Positions 38,933 to 47,195 of a stretch of DNA of 47,195 bases are shown piece after piece. The notes beneath the pieces were generated by a model. It was not told the DNA's origin. It saw only the letters and a list, made by a program, of their open reading frames with translations, and did not search any database. The first letter of the stretch is position 1. The number at the start of each line of letters is the position of its first letter. Made by a program: the position numbers and the translations under genes. Source of the stretch: Pseudomonas sp. CBZ-4 (GTDB lineage Bacteria; Pseudomonadota; Gammaproteobacteria; Pseudomonadales; Pseudomonadaceae); contig NZ_ANNV01000163.1 in assembly GCF_000346755.1 (NCBI RefSeq), positions 1 to 47,195 of the forward strand, written 5' to 3'.

Positions 38933-40894
38933 TTAAACGCGGAAAGCTTGCACCGCCGTGTTGAGCTGTCCACCGAGTACCAGTAAGTGCTCGCCCTGGC
39001 TACGGCCCTGGCCGATGCGCAGCAGATTGTCCTCACCCAGCTGATGAATCCGCTCACTGTTGTCACGAATCTCACTCACCGCGCCACTCTGCTGTGCGGT
39101 CACATCGGCAATGCGCACCGCCGTGTCGGAAATGGTCTGGATCGCCCCGACGATTTCATCCAGCGCGCCGTCGGCCGCTTGCGCTTGCTGGGCGGTGGCT
39201 TCGGCGTGTTCGACCTGGGCGCGCATGCCTTGCACCGATTGGTGCGCGGCGGTTTGCAGGCCGGCGATCAGGGTCTGGATCTCGGCGGTGGCGCCGGCGG
39301 TGCGTTGGGCCAGGGAACGCACTTCGTCAGCGACCACGGCAAAACCACGCCCGGCTTCACCGGCGCGGGCGGCTTCGATGGCGGCGTTGAGCGCCAACAG
39401 GTTGGTCTGGTCGGCAATCGAACGGATCACCGTGAGGACGCCGCCGATGGTGGCGGATTCTGCGGCGAGCTTCTCGATCATCTGCGCATTTTGCTGCACT
39501 TCACCCACCAACGCGTGCAGCCCGGTGAGGCTCAGGCCGATTACCCGCTGGCCCTGTTCCACGGCTTCACCGGCGCTGCGGCTGGCGCCGGCGGCCTGGC
39601 TGGCGTCGCCGGCCACTTGTTGAATGGTCGCTTCCAGTTCGCCCAGGGAGTCGCGGATCTGCGCGGTGTCGCCGGCCTGGCGCTCGGCGCCGTCATGCAG
39701 GCCGCTGCTCAGCTCGGCGAGGGCGCGGCTGCTGCCGGCGACTTCCTCGGCATTGCCGCGAATGGTGCCCACCAACGCCACCAGATAGGCGCGCAGGCGG
39801 TTCAGGGACGCCTCGATGTCGTGCAATTCGCGGTTGGTCTTGCCCAGGGCGATTGGCTGGCTGAAGTCGCCTTCGGCCCAAGTGGACAGCGCTGGCGCCA
39901 GGTTGGTCAGCACCCGCGCCAAACGGCGTTGCAGGGTGTCGATCAGCAGCGCGATCAGCAGGATCAGGCCGATCATCACGCCTTGCATCACCCGCACTTC
40001 GCCCTGGATCCTGCCGTGTTGCGCACGCACCACGGGCTCCAGGCCGGCGATGGCTTGCTGCACGGCGTTGATTTTCAGGTGGGTGCTGGCGGCGAGGTCG
40101 GCGCGTTGCTGGATCTGTTCGCGGGTGCGCTTGAGTTCGGCGGGGTAGCGGGTCAGCAGGCTGTTGAGTTCGCGCTTGAGGTCGACGCCAGTGTCCTGAA
40201 CTTCGGCTTTTACGCTGTTTTCCAGGCCCATCAAGGCGGAAAAGTCGTCGGCGCTGGACTCGGCGCTGGCCTTCACGCCCAGCAGTGGCAGCTGCCCCAG
40301 CACGTCAGCCTGGCTGCGGATATTGCCGACTTCGCGCTCCACATCGTCCGCCAGTTCGGCGCGGCCGCTGCTGACCAGTTTGTCGCGGGCCAGGGACAGC
40401 TTGCCCAGGTGTTGCGCGGCGGCCAGCAGCGGCGGCAGGTAGCGTGCGGCGTCCGCGGAGTTCACGCCGAGGGCGTATTGGCTCAGTTGTTCCAGGTTCG
40501 CGCCCAGCTCGCGCTCGGCTTGCAGCAGCAAGGCTTGCGGGTCGCCGGCCAGCTTGCCGGCGGCGAGCAGGTCGGTCTTGCCGAAGGCGTCCAGGTCGGC
40601 AAGGCTCGGGCGCAGGTTTTGCGCGAGGTCGGCGGGCAGTTCATCCAGATGCTGCAGCAGGCTTTCCAGGCTTTGGCTGGCGCTGCTCAAACGCAGGGCG
40701 TCGCCGCTGGCGAGGTAGTCGTCGATATTGCGCGCGGCCTGGTTCTGGAAGGTCTGGGACAGGCCCAGGTAGCGTTCCATCAACAAATACGGGCGCTCCA
40801 GTGCCCGTTGCGACCACCAGAGTGTCGCCCCGAGCGCCAGGCACACGGCCACCAGCAGAAGGGTATTGAGATTGGTCAGCAGCTTCAGGCGCAT
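38933..40894 (-). CDS. Methyl-accepting chemotaxis protein, CtpL-like
   Basis: This 653-residue chemoreceptor has a first membrane helix at about residues 8-25 and a long helical periplasmic sensor of about 280 residues. A second helix follows near 305-322 (VMIGLILLIALLIDTL), then a HAMP-like region. The cytoplasmic coiled-coil has the signalling tip SIADQTNLLALNAAIEAARAG and the downstream GRGFAVVADEVRSLAQRT. The long all-helical sensor is of the HBM type. I chose the ATG at 40894 over a TTG four codons earlier. It follows a GcbA-like diguanylate cyclase gene. In P. aeruginosa the neighbour in this position is ctpL (from memory), involved in responses to phosphate. The ligand here is unknown. 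Confidence 0.88.
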   Translation of the reverse strand: MRLKLLTNLNTLLLVAVCLALGATLWWSQRALERPYLLMERYLGLSQTFQNQAARNIDDYLASGDALRLSSASQSLESLLQHLDELPADLAQNLRPSLADLDAFGKTDLLAAGKLAGDPQALLLQAERELGANLEQLSQYALGVNSADAARYLPPLLAAAQHLGKLSLARDKLVSSGRAELADDVEREVGNIRSQADVLGQLPLLGVKASAESSADDFSALMGLENSVKAEVQDTGVDLKRELNSLLTRYPAELKRTREQIQQRADLAASTHLKINAVQQAIAGLEPVVRAQHGRIQGEVRVMQGVMIGLILLIALLIDTLQRRLARVLTNLAPALSTWAEGDFSQPIALGKTNRELHDIEASLNRLRAYLVALVGTIRGNAEEVAGSSRALAELSSGLHDGAERQAGDTAQIRDSLGELEATIQQVAGDASQAAGASRSAGEAVEQGQRVIGLSLTGLHALVGEVQQNAQMIEKLAAESATIGGVLTVIRSIADQTNLLALNAAIEAARAGEAGRGFAVVADEVRSLAQRTAGATAEIQTLIAGLQTAAHQSVQGMRAQVEHAEATAQQAQAADGALDEIVGAIQTISDTAVRIADVTAQQSGAVSEIRDNSERIHQLGEDNLLRIGQGRSQGEHLLVLGGQLNTAVQAFRV

Positions 40895-40947
40895 GCGTGG
40901 TTTCAACCGACAGCAAAAGGTAAGTGCCTGAAGTTATTGCGTTTTCG

Positions 40948-42618
40948 TTACAGGGTTATGACGGTATCAGTGGAATCTGGTGAAAAGGTGGCACTTTGCT
41001 TTGACGTGCGCGCAGCCTGTACCCGGTTGCGTCCGGCGTGCTTGGCGCGGTACAGCGCCTCGTCGGCCTGGGCGGCCATCATCAGGCTGTCGGAATCGTC
41101 GCACAGCTCCACCAGGCCGGCGCTGAAGGTGCACCACAGGTCTTGCGGCTGGGCCGGGTAGTGAATTTCGGCAAAGCGCCCACGGATTTCATCCAGCACC
41201 TTGCAGGCCGATTCCAGGTCGGTGTCCGGCATGACGATGGCAAATTCTTCGCCACCGTAGCGCCCGATGTAATCGGTCTTGCGCAGCCGCTGCTTGAGAA
41301 ACAGCGCCAGGCTCTTGATCACGCGGTCGCCCATGGGGTGGCCGTGGCTGTCGTTGACCCGCTTGAAGTGGTCGATGTCGAGCATGGCAAAGCTCAACGG
41401 CTTGTTCTCGCGGCGTGCGCGGAAGCTGCAGTCTTCGAGCAATTGCAGGATATGGGTGTGGTTGTACAGGCCGGTCAGGCTGTCGCGCACCATCCGCGCC
41501 TTGAGGTGGCGCGCACGCGCCGCGCGGTTGCGCACGGTGGTGATCAGGTGGCGCGGCTTGATCGGCTTGGTGAGGAAGTCGTCGCCGCCTTCGCTCATGG
41601 CGTCCAGCTGCTTGTCCAGGTCGTCTTCGGCCGACAGGTAGATGATCGGCACGCTGACGTAGCGGTCGTTATGGCGGATCACCTTGGCCAGTTCGGTACC
41701 GGTACAGGCTGGCATATACATGTCGAGGATGATCAGGTCGGGCTGGAAGTCGGCCAGCTCGGCCATCGCCTGGATCGGCTCGATCAGCGTGCGGGTGACG
41801 ATGCCGGCACTGTTGAGCAGCCGCTCGGTGTGCAGCGCCTGGGCTCGCGAGTCGTCGATGATCAGCACTTTATAGGGTTCGTACTGGGCGACGCAGGTGA
41901 GCACTTCGATTTTTTCCAGCAGGCTGGAGGCTTCCAGGGTGCCGGTGAGGAATTCCTGGCCGCCGGCGCGCACGGCGGCGAGGCGGGTCGGGGTGTCGGT
42001 CTCGTGCAGGCTGAAAAACAGCAGCGGCAGCTTTTGCTCCAGGCCTTCCTGGGCTTCGGCGGCGAGTTGCAGGCCCAGGCCCGGGCCGCAGAAGTCCACG
42101 TCCATGACGATGGCCGAGGGCAGGCGCTCGGCCATCGACGCACGAAACGCCGCCACACTGTCCAGGGACTGGGCGCTCATGCCAAAGAATTCCAGCTGCT
42201 TGGCCAGGCGCTCGGCGCGGTCGTGATCGGCAAGCATCACGTAGATCGGTTTGCGCATCGGCGGCAGGAAGGTTTGTTCGAGCTGATCGCCCTGGCGCAG
42301 GCCGGTGCGCGACAGGCGCTGCATCAAGCGATTGAGTTCGGTGATCAGCTGGCTGCTCAGGCGGCCACGGTTTTCGTCCACCAGCTTGAGCGACTCGCCG
42401 ATGTGCCGGGCCAACTGGCCGTGCTCGGGCTGTTCGAAACGCTCGGCAAAACGCAGCAGGCGCAGGTTGGCCTCGCTGAGTTCGGAGAGGTCGGCGTTGG
42501 ACCATTCACTGCGTTGCAGGCGCTGCCAGATCTCAAGAATTTGACGTGCCTGATGAATTACCCGCTGGGCAAAATGGTGCTTGAGACGCTCACGGCTGGG
42601 GTCTTCTGGCTCGGTCAT
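40948..42618 (-). CDS. gcbA: REC-REC-GGDEF diguanylate cyclase, GcbA-like
   Basis: This 556-residue response regulator makes cyclic di-GMP. Residues 1-110 form a helical bundle like an HPt domain but without an obvious phospho-His. REC1 (about 124-240) keeps D173 but has lost the conserved Lys (FLTGTLE instead of a K-P pair). REC2 (about 248-365) is complete, with D255/D256, D299 and KP at 351-352. The GGDEF domain has an intact GGEEF at 455-459 and the inhibitory site RKTD at 446-449. GcbA of P. fluorescens and PA4843 promote surface attachment. Domain order and neighbours support that identity. Confidence 0.87.
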   Translation of the reverse strand: MTEPEDPSRERLKHHFAQRVIHQARQILEIWQRLQRSEWSNADLSELSEANLRLLRFAERFEQPEHGQLARHIGESLKLVDENRGRLSSQLITELNRLMQRLSRTGLRQGDQLEQTFLPPMRKPIYVMLADHDRAERLAKQLEFFGMSAQSLDSVAAFRASMAERLPSAIVMDVDFCGPGLGLQLAAEAQEGLEQKLPLLFFSLHETDTPTRLAAVRAGGQEFLTGTLEASSLLEKIEVLTCVAQYEPYKVLIIDDSRAQALHTERLLNSAGIVTRTLIEPIQAMAELADFQPDLIILDMYMPACTGTELAKVIRHNDRYVSVPIIYLSAEDDLDKQLDAMSEGGDDFLTKPIKPRHLITTVRNRAARARHLKARMVRDSLTGLYNHTHILQLLEDCSFRARRENKPLSFAMLDIDHFKRVNDSHGHPMGDRVIKSLALFLKQRLRKTDYIGRYGGEEFAIVMPDTDLESACKVLDEIRGRFAEIHYPAQPQDLWCTFSAGLVELCDDSDSLMMAAQADEALYRAKHAGRNRVQAARTSKQSATFSPDSTDTVITL

Positions 42619-42898
42619 ATCCTGACTACTAGTTAGGCTGCATGCTGAGGTCGAACTGATGGCTCTATGCTAGCACCTCTTTTCTGTTACATGAGTGTCA
42701 TGCGTCAATTAACTGCGAGACTTGTGCATTCAATTTTTGACTCAAGGGTCGCGCAGCGCGAAAAGCGTGCATCCTTTATAGTGCTTGCGCTAAAAGCCCC
42801 GCGCCGACGGGCACGATGGGGTAGGGTTGTGGTCGGAGTGTTTGAACGCACCCGGACTATAGACGTGCATGAACTCAAGTGATTGAAAGGATATCGCC
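42619..42898. other. Divergent intergenic region between gcbA and DUF2333 gene
   Basis: No gene is seen. Promoters for both directions must lie here. Possible plus-strand elements are TTGACT near 42738 and a TATAGT near 42778, but they are not correctly spaced to each other. The ribosome site AAAGGA of the DUF2333 gene lies at about 42886-42891. Confidence 0.4.
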
Positions 42899-43966
42899 AT
42901 GCTGGACTGGAAAAACCGTGCAGACAGTGCCAAAGGCCCCGCCCCTGAGCCCAAGTCGGCCAACCGCAGCTACTTTCGCACCCTGCTGATGAGCCGGGCC
43001 GTGCTCAGCCTGCTGGGCTTGTACCTGTTGGTCACCGGCGGCCTGGGGTGGTACTGGAGCCAGGAACCGGCGCTGTTCCCGGTCCAGCAAAACGCGCAGA
43101 TTGCCGCCGAGAAGGAAGGCAAGCAGATGGTGGTGGGCTACACCACCGTCGAAACCCTCAAGACCGTGGTCGGCACCTTGCTGAACAAGCCCGGTGGTTA
43201 TATTTCCAACGACCGTTTCCCGCCTGGCCTGTGGATGGACAACATGCCGAGCTGGGAATACGGCGTGCTGGTGCAGGTGCGCGACCTGACCCGCGCCCTG
43301 CGCAAAGACTTCGCCCGCTCCCAGTCGCAGTCGGCTGAAGATGCGGACCTGGCCAAGGCCGAGCCGCGCTTCAACTTCGACAACAAGAGCTGGGTGCTGC
43401 CGTCCAGCGAGTCGGAATACCAGGAAGGCATCAATTCCCTGAGCCGCTACGAAGCGCGCCTGTCCGACCCGAACCAGCGCGGCGCGCTGTTCTATGCCCG
43501 TGCCGACAACCTCAACAACTGGCTGGGTGACGTGGCGACCCGCCTGGGTTCGCTGTCGCAACGCCTGTCGGCCAGCGTTGGCCGGGTCAAATTGAACACC
43601 GCACTGAAAACCGAAGCCCTGGCGCCGGGTGAAGTGCCGCAGGTCGATGAAGAAGTGGTGGAAACCCCATGGATGCAGATCGACAACGTGTTCTACGAAG
43701 CCCGTGGCCAGGCCTGGGCGTTATCCCACCTGTTGCGCGCCATCGAAGTGGATTTTGCCGACGTACTGGCGAAGAAAAACGCCACGGTCAGCGTGCGCCA
43801 GATCATTCGTGAGCTGGAGGCCTCGCAGGAACCTGTATGGAGTCCTATGATTCTTAACGGCAGTGGCTTCGGTGTACTGGCGAATCATTCGCTGGTGATG
43901 GCCAACTATATTTCCCGGGCCAACGCTGCAGTGATCGACTTGCGTCAGCTCCTCAACCAGGGTTGA
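42899..43966 (+). CDS. DUF2333 family inner-membrane protein
   Basis: This 355-residue protein has one N-terminal membrane helix (about residues 31-52) after a short basic cytoplasmic tail, then a long region predicted outside the membrane. The conserved blocks TVVGTLLNKPGGYISND, PPGLWMDNMPSWEYGVL and VDFADVLAKKNA are those of DUF2333, a proteobacterial family of unknown function. The stop shares a base with the NUDIX gene start (TGATG), so the two are probably co-translated. Confidence 0.9.
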   Translation: MLDWKNRADSAKGPAPEPKSANRSYFRTLLMSRAVLSLLGLYLLVTGGLGWYWSQEPALFPVQQNAQIAAEKEGKQMVVGYTTVETLKTVVGTLLNKPGGYISNDRFPPGLWMDNMPSWEYGVLVQVRDLTRALRKDFARSQSQSAEDADLAKAEPRFNFDNKSWVLPSSESEYQEGINSLSRYEARLSDPNQRGALFYARADNLNNWLGDVATRLGSLSQRLSASVGRVKLNTALKTEALAPGEVPQVDEEVVETPWMQIDNVFYEARGQAWALSHLLRAIEVDFADVLAKKNATVSVRQIIRELEASQEPVWSPMILNGSGFGVLANHSLVMANYISRANAAVIDLRQLLNQG

Positions 43967-44505
43967 TGATGGACGCTACTGAAAAAGAGGCCGCGCACCG
44001 TGCGGCCTCTGATGCTGAACTGATCTGCTGGGTGGACGAAGAGGACAACCTCCTCGGTCACCTGGTCCGGTCCGACCTGCGCCAGCGCGGCCTTATCGGC
44101 CGTTGCACCTTTATCTTCCTGTTCAACTCCCTAGGCGAGCTGTGTGTGCACCGACGCACCCTGAGCAAAGCCATGTACCCCGGTTTCTGGGACACGGCGG
44201 CGGGTGGGATGGTCGCGGCGGGGGAGAGTTATGCCGCTTCGGCGGCCCGTGAGCTGGAAGAGGAACTCGGCGTGGCCGGGGTAGAGCTGGTCGAGCATGA
44301 CCACTTTTACTTTGCCGACGGCGACAGCCGGCTCTGGTGCCGATCCTACTCTGCCGTGTGGGACGGGCCCCTGCGTTTGCAGCCCGAAGAAGTCATGGAA
44401 GCGCGCTTTTTACCCCTCGAAACGGTCCTTCAGGAAGCGGAACAAAAGCCCTACTGCCCGGACGCCCAGGAAGGCTTGCGCCGCTATCTGGACCTGCGTC
44501 GCTAA
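43966..44505 (+). CDS. NUDIX hydrolase (YfcD-like)
   Basis: This 179-residue NUDIX protein has a complete Nudix box: GGMVAAGESYAASAARELEEELGV fits G-x5-E-x7-RE-L-x-EE-x-G (named here by its parts GGMVAAGE and ARELEEELG). The N-terminal WVDEEDNLLGHLVRSDLRQRG resembles the opening of the YfcD/isopentenyl-diphosphate isomerase-like subgroup. The substrate is unknown. Two adjacent ATGs occur. The first, at 43966, overlaps the DUF2333 stop and is used. Confidence 0.9.
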   Translation: MMDATEKEAAHRAASDAELICWVDEEDNLLGHLVRSDLRQRGLIGRCTFIFLFNSLGELCVHRRTLSKAMYPGFWDTAAGGMVAAGESYAASAARELEEELGVAGVELVEHDHFYFADGDSRLWCRSYSAVWDGPLRLQPEEVMEARFLPLETVLQEAEQKPYCPDAQEGLRRYLDLRR

Positions 44506-44533
44506 AGTTGCATAAATTGGCGCGTTTTGGCCC

Positions 44534-44562
44534 TTAGCAAGTCGGCTTTTTGCCGTTACACT
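44534..44562 (+). promoter_or_regulatory. Candidate sigma-70 promoter of the yciH-like gene
   Basis: TTAGCA (44534-44539) and TACACT (44557-44562) are 17 bp apart, each matching 4 of 6 consensus bases. This would give a leader of about 130 nt before the GTG at 44701. Confidence 0.45.
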
Positions 44563-44619
44563 GCGCGACTTTTCACCCGAGCCACCCTGCTATTAGGAGT
44601 AAGGCGGTTCGGTAGCGCT

Positions 44620-44670
44620 GCCCCTGCCTGAGTGGGGCTTCGCGGTCGGTAGTCCCGTTGCGGGTACCGA
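44620..44670 (+). promoter_or_regulatory. Two-hairpin leader of the yciH-like gene
   Basis: GCCCC (44620-44624) pairs with GGGGC (44634-44638). TCGGTA (44646-44651) pairs with TACCGA (44665-44670), enclosing CCCG-TTG-CGGG. A pyrimidine-rich stretch follows. A good ribosome-site-like AGGAG stands near 44596 without a clear start codon after it. Confidence 0.5.
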
Positions 44671-44700
44671 TCTGTCTTTGTCCTCCCAAGAGGATTGCCG

Positions 44701-45072
44701 GTGGCCAAAAAAGCCGCATCCTTCGCCGCCCTTGGTGGCCTGGTATTTTCCACCGACGCAGGTCGCCACTGCCCGGACTGTCGTCAGCCCGTGGATTCGT
44801 GTACCTGCAAACAGACCCTGATCCCCGAAGGCGACGGTATTGCCCGCGTACGCCGCGAGAGCAAGGGCCGTGGCGGCAAGACGGTGACCACCATCACCGG
44901 CGTGCCGCTGGCCGAAGAGGCCCTGAAGGAACTCGCCACCACGCTGAAAAAGCGCTGTGGCACCGGTGGCGCGTTGAAAGACGGCGTCATCGAGATCCAG
45001 GGCGATCACGTCGAGCTGCTGTTGGCCGAGCTGATCAAGCTCGGTTACAAGGCCAAGAAGTCCGGCGGCTGA
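44701..45072 (+). CDS. yciH: SUI1/YciH-like translation factor
   Basis: This 123-residue protein belongs to the bacterial eIF1/SUI1 relatives, which are thought to influence start-codon selection. The N-terminal region has a small Cys cluster (HCPDCRQPVDSCTC). The SUI1 domain follows, with VRRESKGRGGKTVTTITGVPL and the ending KKRCGTGGALKDGVIEIQGDH. I chose the GTG at 44701, with AGAGGA about 8 nt upstream, over an in-frame TTG two codons before. A rare-type start in a gene linked to start selection is a point of interest. It lies between the NUDIX gene and speA. Confidence 0.9.
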   Translation: MAKKAASFAALGGLVFSTDAGRHCPDCRQPVDSCTCKQTLIPEGDGIARVRRESKGRGGKTVTTITGVPLAEEALKELATTLKKRCGTGGALKDGVIEIQGDHVELLLAELIKLGYKAKKSGG

Positions 45073-45216
45073 GAAGCCTCTTTCCGACCTGTGTCTAAAC
45101 TCTGTCCTGCGCGTGGGGTCCTACCTTGCACGCAGGCAAATCGTCATTTTCATTCTTTAGACTGCGCCAGCCTCTGATAGGGGCGGCGCCTTCGACTTCA
45201 TTTATAGGGGACTTCG

Positions 45217-47130
45217 ATGTCCGTACGACGCACACGCAAAGACGATGGCAGCCAATGGACAGTTGCGGACAGCCGCAGTGTTTATGGGATTCGCCATTGG
45301 GGGGCCGGGTATTTCGCGATCAATGATGCCGGTCGCGTTGAAGTCCGTCCGAACGGCCCGAACAGCACGCCGGTCGACCTGTACGAGCAAGTGGACGAGC
45401 TGCGCAAAAGCGGCCTGTCCCTGCCACTGCTGGTGCGTTTCCCCGACATCCTGCAAGACCGTGTACGCCAGCTGACCGGCGCCTTCGATGCGAACATCGA
45501 GCGCCTGGAATACCAGAGCAAGTACACCGCGCTGTACCCGATCAAGGTGAACCAGCAGGAAGCGGTGATCGAGAACATCATCGCCACCCAGGACGTCTCC
45601 ATTGGCCTCGAAGCCGGCTCCAAGCCTGAGCTGCTGGCCGTGCTGGCGTTGGCGCCGAAGGGCGGCACCATCGTCTGCAACGGTTACAAGGACCGTGAGT
45701 TCATCCGCCTCGCGCTGATGGGCCAGAAGCTCGGCCACAACGTCTTTATCGTGATCGAGAAAGAATCCGAAGTTGAGCTGGTGATCGAAGAAGCCGCCAA
45801 CCTCAAGGTCAAGCCGCAGGTTGGCCTGCGTGTGCGGTTGTCGTCCCTGGCGTCGAGCAAATGGGCAGACACCGGTGGCGAGAAGTCCAAGTTCGGCTTG
45901 TCGGCGGCGCAACTGCTGTCCGTGGTCGAGCGCTTCCGCGCGGCCGGCCTGGACCAGGGCATTCGCCTGCTGCACTTCCACATGGGTTCGCAGATCGCCA
46001 ACCTGGCCGACTACCAGCACGGGTTCAAGGAAGCCATTCGTTACTACGGCGAACTGCGCAACCTCGGCCTGCCGGTGGACCACATCGACGTCGGCGGCGG
46101 CCTCGGCGTGGACTACGACGGTACCCACTCGCGTAACGCCAGCTCGATCAACTACGACATGGACGACTACGCCGGCGTGGTCGTGGGCATGCTCAAGGAA
46201 TTCTGCGACGCGCAGAGCCTGCCGCACCCGAACATCTTCTCCGAGAGCGGCCGTTCCCTGACCGCCCACCACGCCATGCTGGTGGTGCAAGTCACCGACG
46301 TCGAGAAACACAACGACGACGTGCCAGTGATCGAGAACAAGGAAAGCCTGCCGGAAACCGTGCAATGGCTGGTGGACCTGCTGGGCCCGACCGACATCGA
46401 GATGGTCACCGAAACCTACTGGCGCGCCACCCACTACATGAGCGACGTGGCCACCCAGTACGCCGACGGCAAACTGACCCTGGCGGAAAAAGCCCTGGCC
46501 GAACAGTGCTACTTCGCCGTGTGCCGCCGCCTGCACAACTCGCTGAAAGCCCGCCAGCGCTCGCACCGCCAGGTGCTGGACGAACTCAACGACAAGCTGG
46601 CCGACAAGTACATCTGCAACTTCTCGGTATTCCAGAGCCTGCCGGACACCTGGGCCATCGGCCAGGCCCTGCCGATCCTGCCGCTGCACCGCCTCGACGA
46701 AGAGCCGCTGCGCCGCGCCGTGCTGCAAGACCTGACCTGCGACTCCGACGGCAAGATCAAGCAGTACGTCGACGAGCAGTCGATCGAGACCAGCCTGCCC
46801 GTGCACGGCTTGAACGAAGGTGAAGACTACTTGCTGGGCATCTTCCTGGTGGGGGCTTACCAAGAGATCCTTGGCGACATGCACAACCTGTTCGGTGACA
46901 CCGACTCGGTGAACATCTACCAGCGTGAAGACGGTTCGGTGTACAGCGCCGGGATCGAGACCCACGACACCATCGAAGACATGCTGCGCTATGTGCACTT
47001 GTCGCCGGAGGAGTTGATGACCCACTACCGTGACAAGTGCGCGAGCGCGAAGATCACTGCGGCGGAGCGTGCCCAGTTCCTCGACGCGTTGCGTCTGGGG
47101 CTGACCCGTTCTTCGTACCTATCCTCGTAA
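45217..47130 (+). CDS. speA: Biosynthetic arginine decarboxylase SpeA
   Basis: SpeA decarboxylates arginine to agmatine, starting one route to putrescine. The 637-residue product has the normal family length. It shows the PLP lysine in ALYPIKVNQQ (K110), the HFHMGSQ block near 254-260, the glycine-rich phosphate-binding VGGGLGVDYDGTHS near 285-298, and the C-terminal active-site region with DLTCDSDGKIK. The ATG at 45217 has AGGGGA 7 nt upstream. The preceding gap of 144 bp holds a bulged hairpin near 45107-45136 and probably the promoter. Confidence 0.97.
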   Translation: MSVRRTRKDDGSQWTVADSRSVYGIRHWGAGYFAINDAGRVEVRPNGPNSTPVDLYEQVDELRKSGLSLPLLVRFPDILQDRVRQLTGAFDANIERLEYQSKYTALYPIKVNQQEAVIENIIATQDVSIGLEAGSKPELLAVLALAPKGGTIVCNGYKDREFIRLALMGQKLGHNVFIVIEKESEVELVIEEAANLKVKPQVGLRVRLSSLASSKWADTGGEKSKFGLSAAQLLSVVERFRAAGLDQGIRLLHFHMGSQIANLADYQHGFKEAIRYYGELRNLGLPVDHIDVGGGLGVDYDGTHSRNASSINYDMDDYAGVVVGMLKEFCDAQSLPHPNIFSESGRSLTAHHAMLVVQVTDVEKHNDDVPVIENKESLPETVQWLVDLLGPTDIEMVTETYWRATHYMSDVATQYADGKLTLAEKALAEQCYFAVCRRLHNSLKARQRSHRQVLDELNDKLADKYICNFSVFQSLPDTWAIGQALPILPLHRLDEEPLRRAVLQDLTCDSDGKIKQYVDEQSIETSLPVHGLNEGEDYLLGIFLVGAYQEILGDMHNLFGDTDSVNIYQREDGSVYSAGIETHDTIEDMLRYVHLSPEELMTHYRDKCASAKITAAERAQFLDALRLGLTRSSYLSS

Positions 47131-47153
47131 CCTGAGCTGGCACACATCTAGAA

Positions 47154-47195
47154 TGTGGGAGCTGGCTTGTGTGGGAGCTGGCTTGCCTGCGATGG
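47154..47195. repeat. REP arm with duplicated head at right edge
   Basis: Two 'tgtgggagctggctt' heads stand in tandem (starting 47154 and 47170). Only the second continues into the full arm, and the window ends before the inverted partner. Confidence 0.85.

Noticed and set aside
1..47195. Regularly spaced repeats as a CRISPR array
   Set aside because: The repeats are REP doublets scattered between genes at irregular kilobase distances, not a direct-repeat and spacer array, and no cas genes are present.

Overview
The window looks like chromosome of a fluorescent pseudomonad (Pseudomonas fluorescens group). The evidence is dense GC-rich coding sequence, many intergenic REP doublets built on a 'gtgggagctggcttgcctgcgat' type core (written here only as a label), and long runs of genes in an order known from Pseudomonas: dusB-fis-purH-purD-retS and aroQ-accB-accC. 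No rRNA, tRNA, CRISPR array, transposase or prophage gene was seen.

Layout, left to right. (1) 67-6568, minus strand: ureD and the complete urea ABC transporter urtABCDE, read from a near-perfect sigma-54 promoter at 6625-6640, so nitrogen (NtrC) control is expected. (2) 6755-11739, minus: a TonB-dependent receptor followed by ATPase, periplasmic binding protein and permease. A 23-bp palindrome resembling a Zur box precedes the receptor, so this is probably a zinc-starvation uptake system. (3) 11890-16880, minus: a copper import cluster of DUF2946 protein, PCu(A)C chaperone, second DUF2946 protein, OprC-type copper receptor and PepSY membrane protein. The two DUF2946 genes are candidate copper-sensing upstream ORFs. 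(4) 17159-18201: a truncated antitoxin-like gene and a small DUF3077/DUF6124-like gene behind a strongly structured leader. (5) 18321-24614: cobalamin genes, cobL-cobK leftwards and cobG-cobH-cobI-cobJ rightwards, with CobJ fused to a CbiG-like half. (6) 24851-25630: an unrecognised 259-residue protein.

(7) 25627-42618, minus strand: marC, retS, purD, purH, fis, dusB, a DUF3426 zinc-ribbon protein, prmA, accC, accB, aroQ, a chemoreceptor and a GcbA-like diguanylate cyclase. (8) 42899-47130, plus strand: DUF2333 protein, NUDIX hydrolase, YciH/SUI1-like factor and biosynthetic arginine decarboxylase speA.

Parts 1, 7 and 8 look like conserved Pseudomonas backbone. The block from about 6.7 to 25.6 kb (zinc, copper, cobalamin, orphans) looks like an accessory metal and cofactor module placed within it. 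The most interesting items are the paired DUF2946 genes with RNA structures before their downstream genes, the Zur-like operator, the multi-hairpin leader at 17834-17928, and the orphan at 24851.
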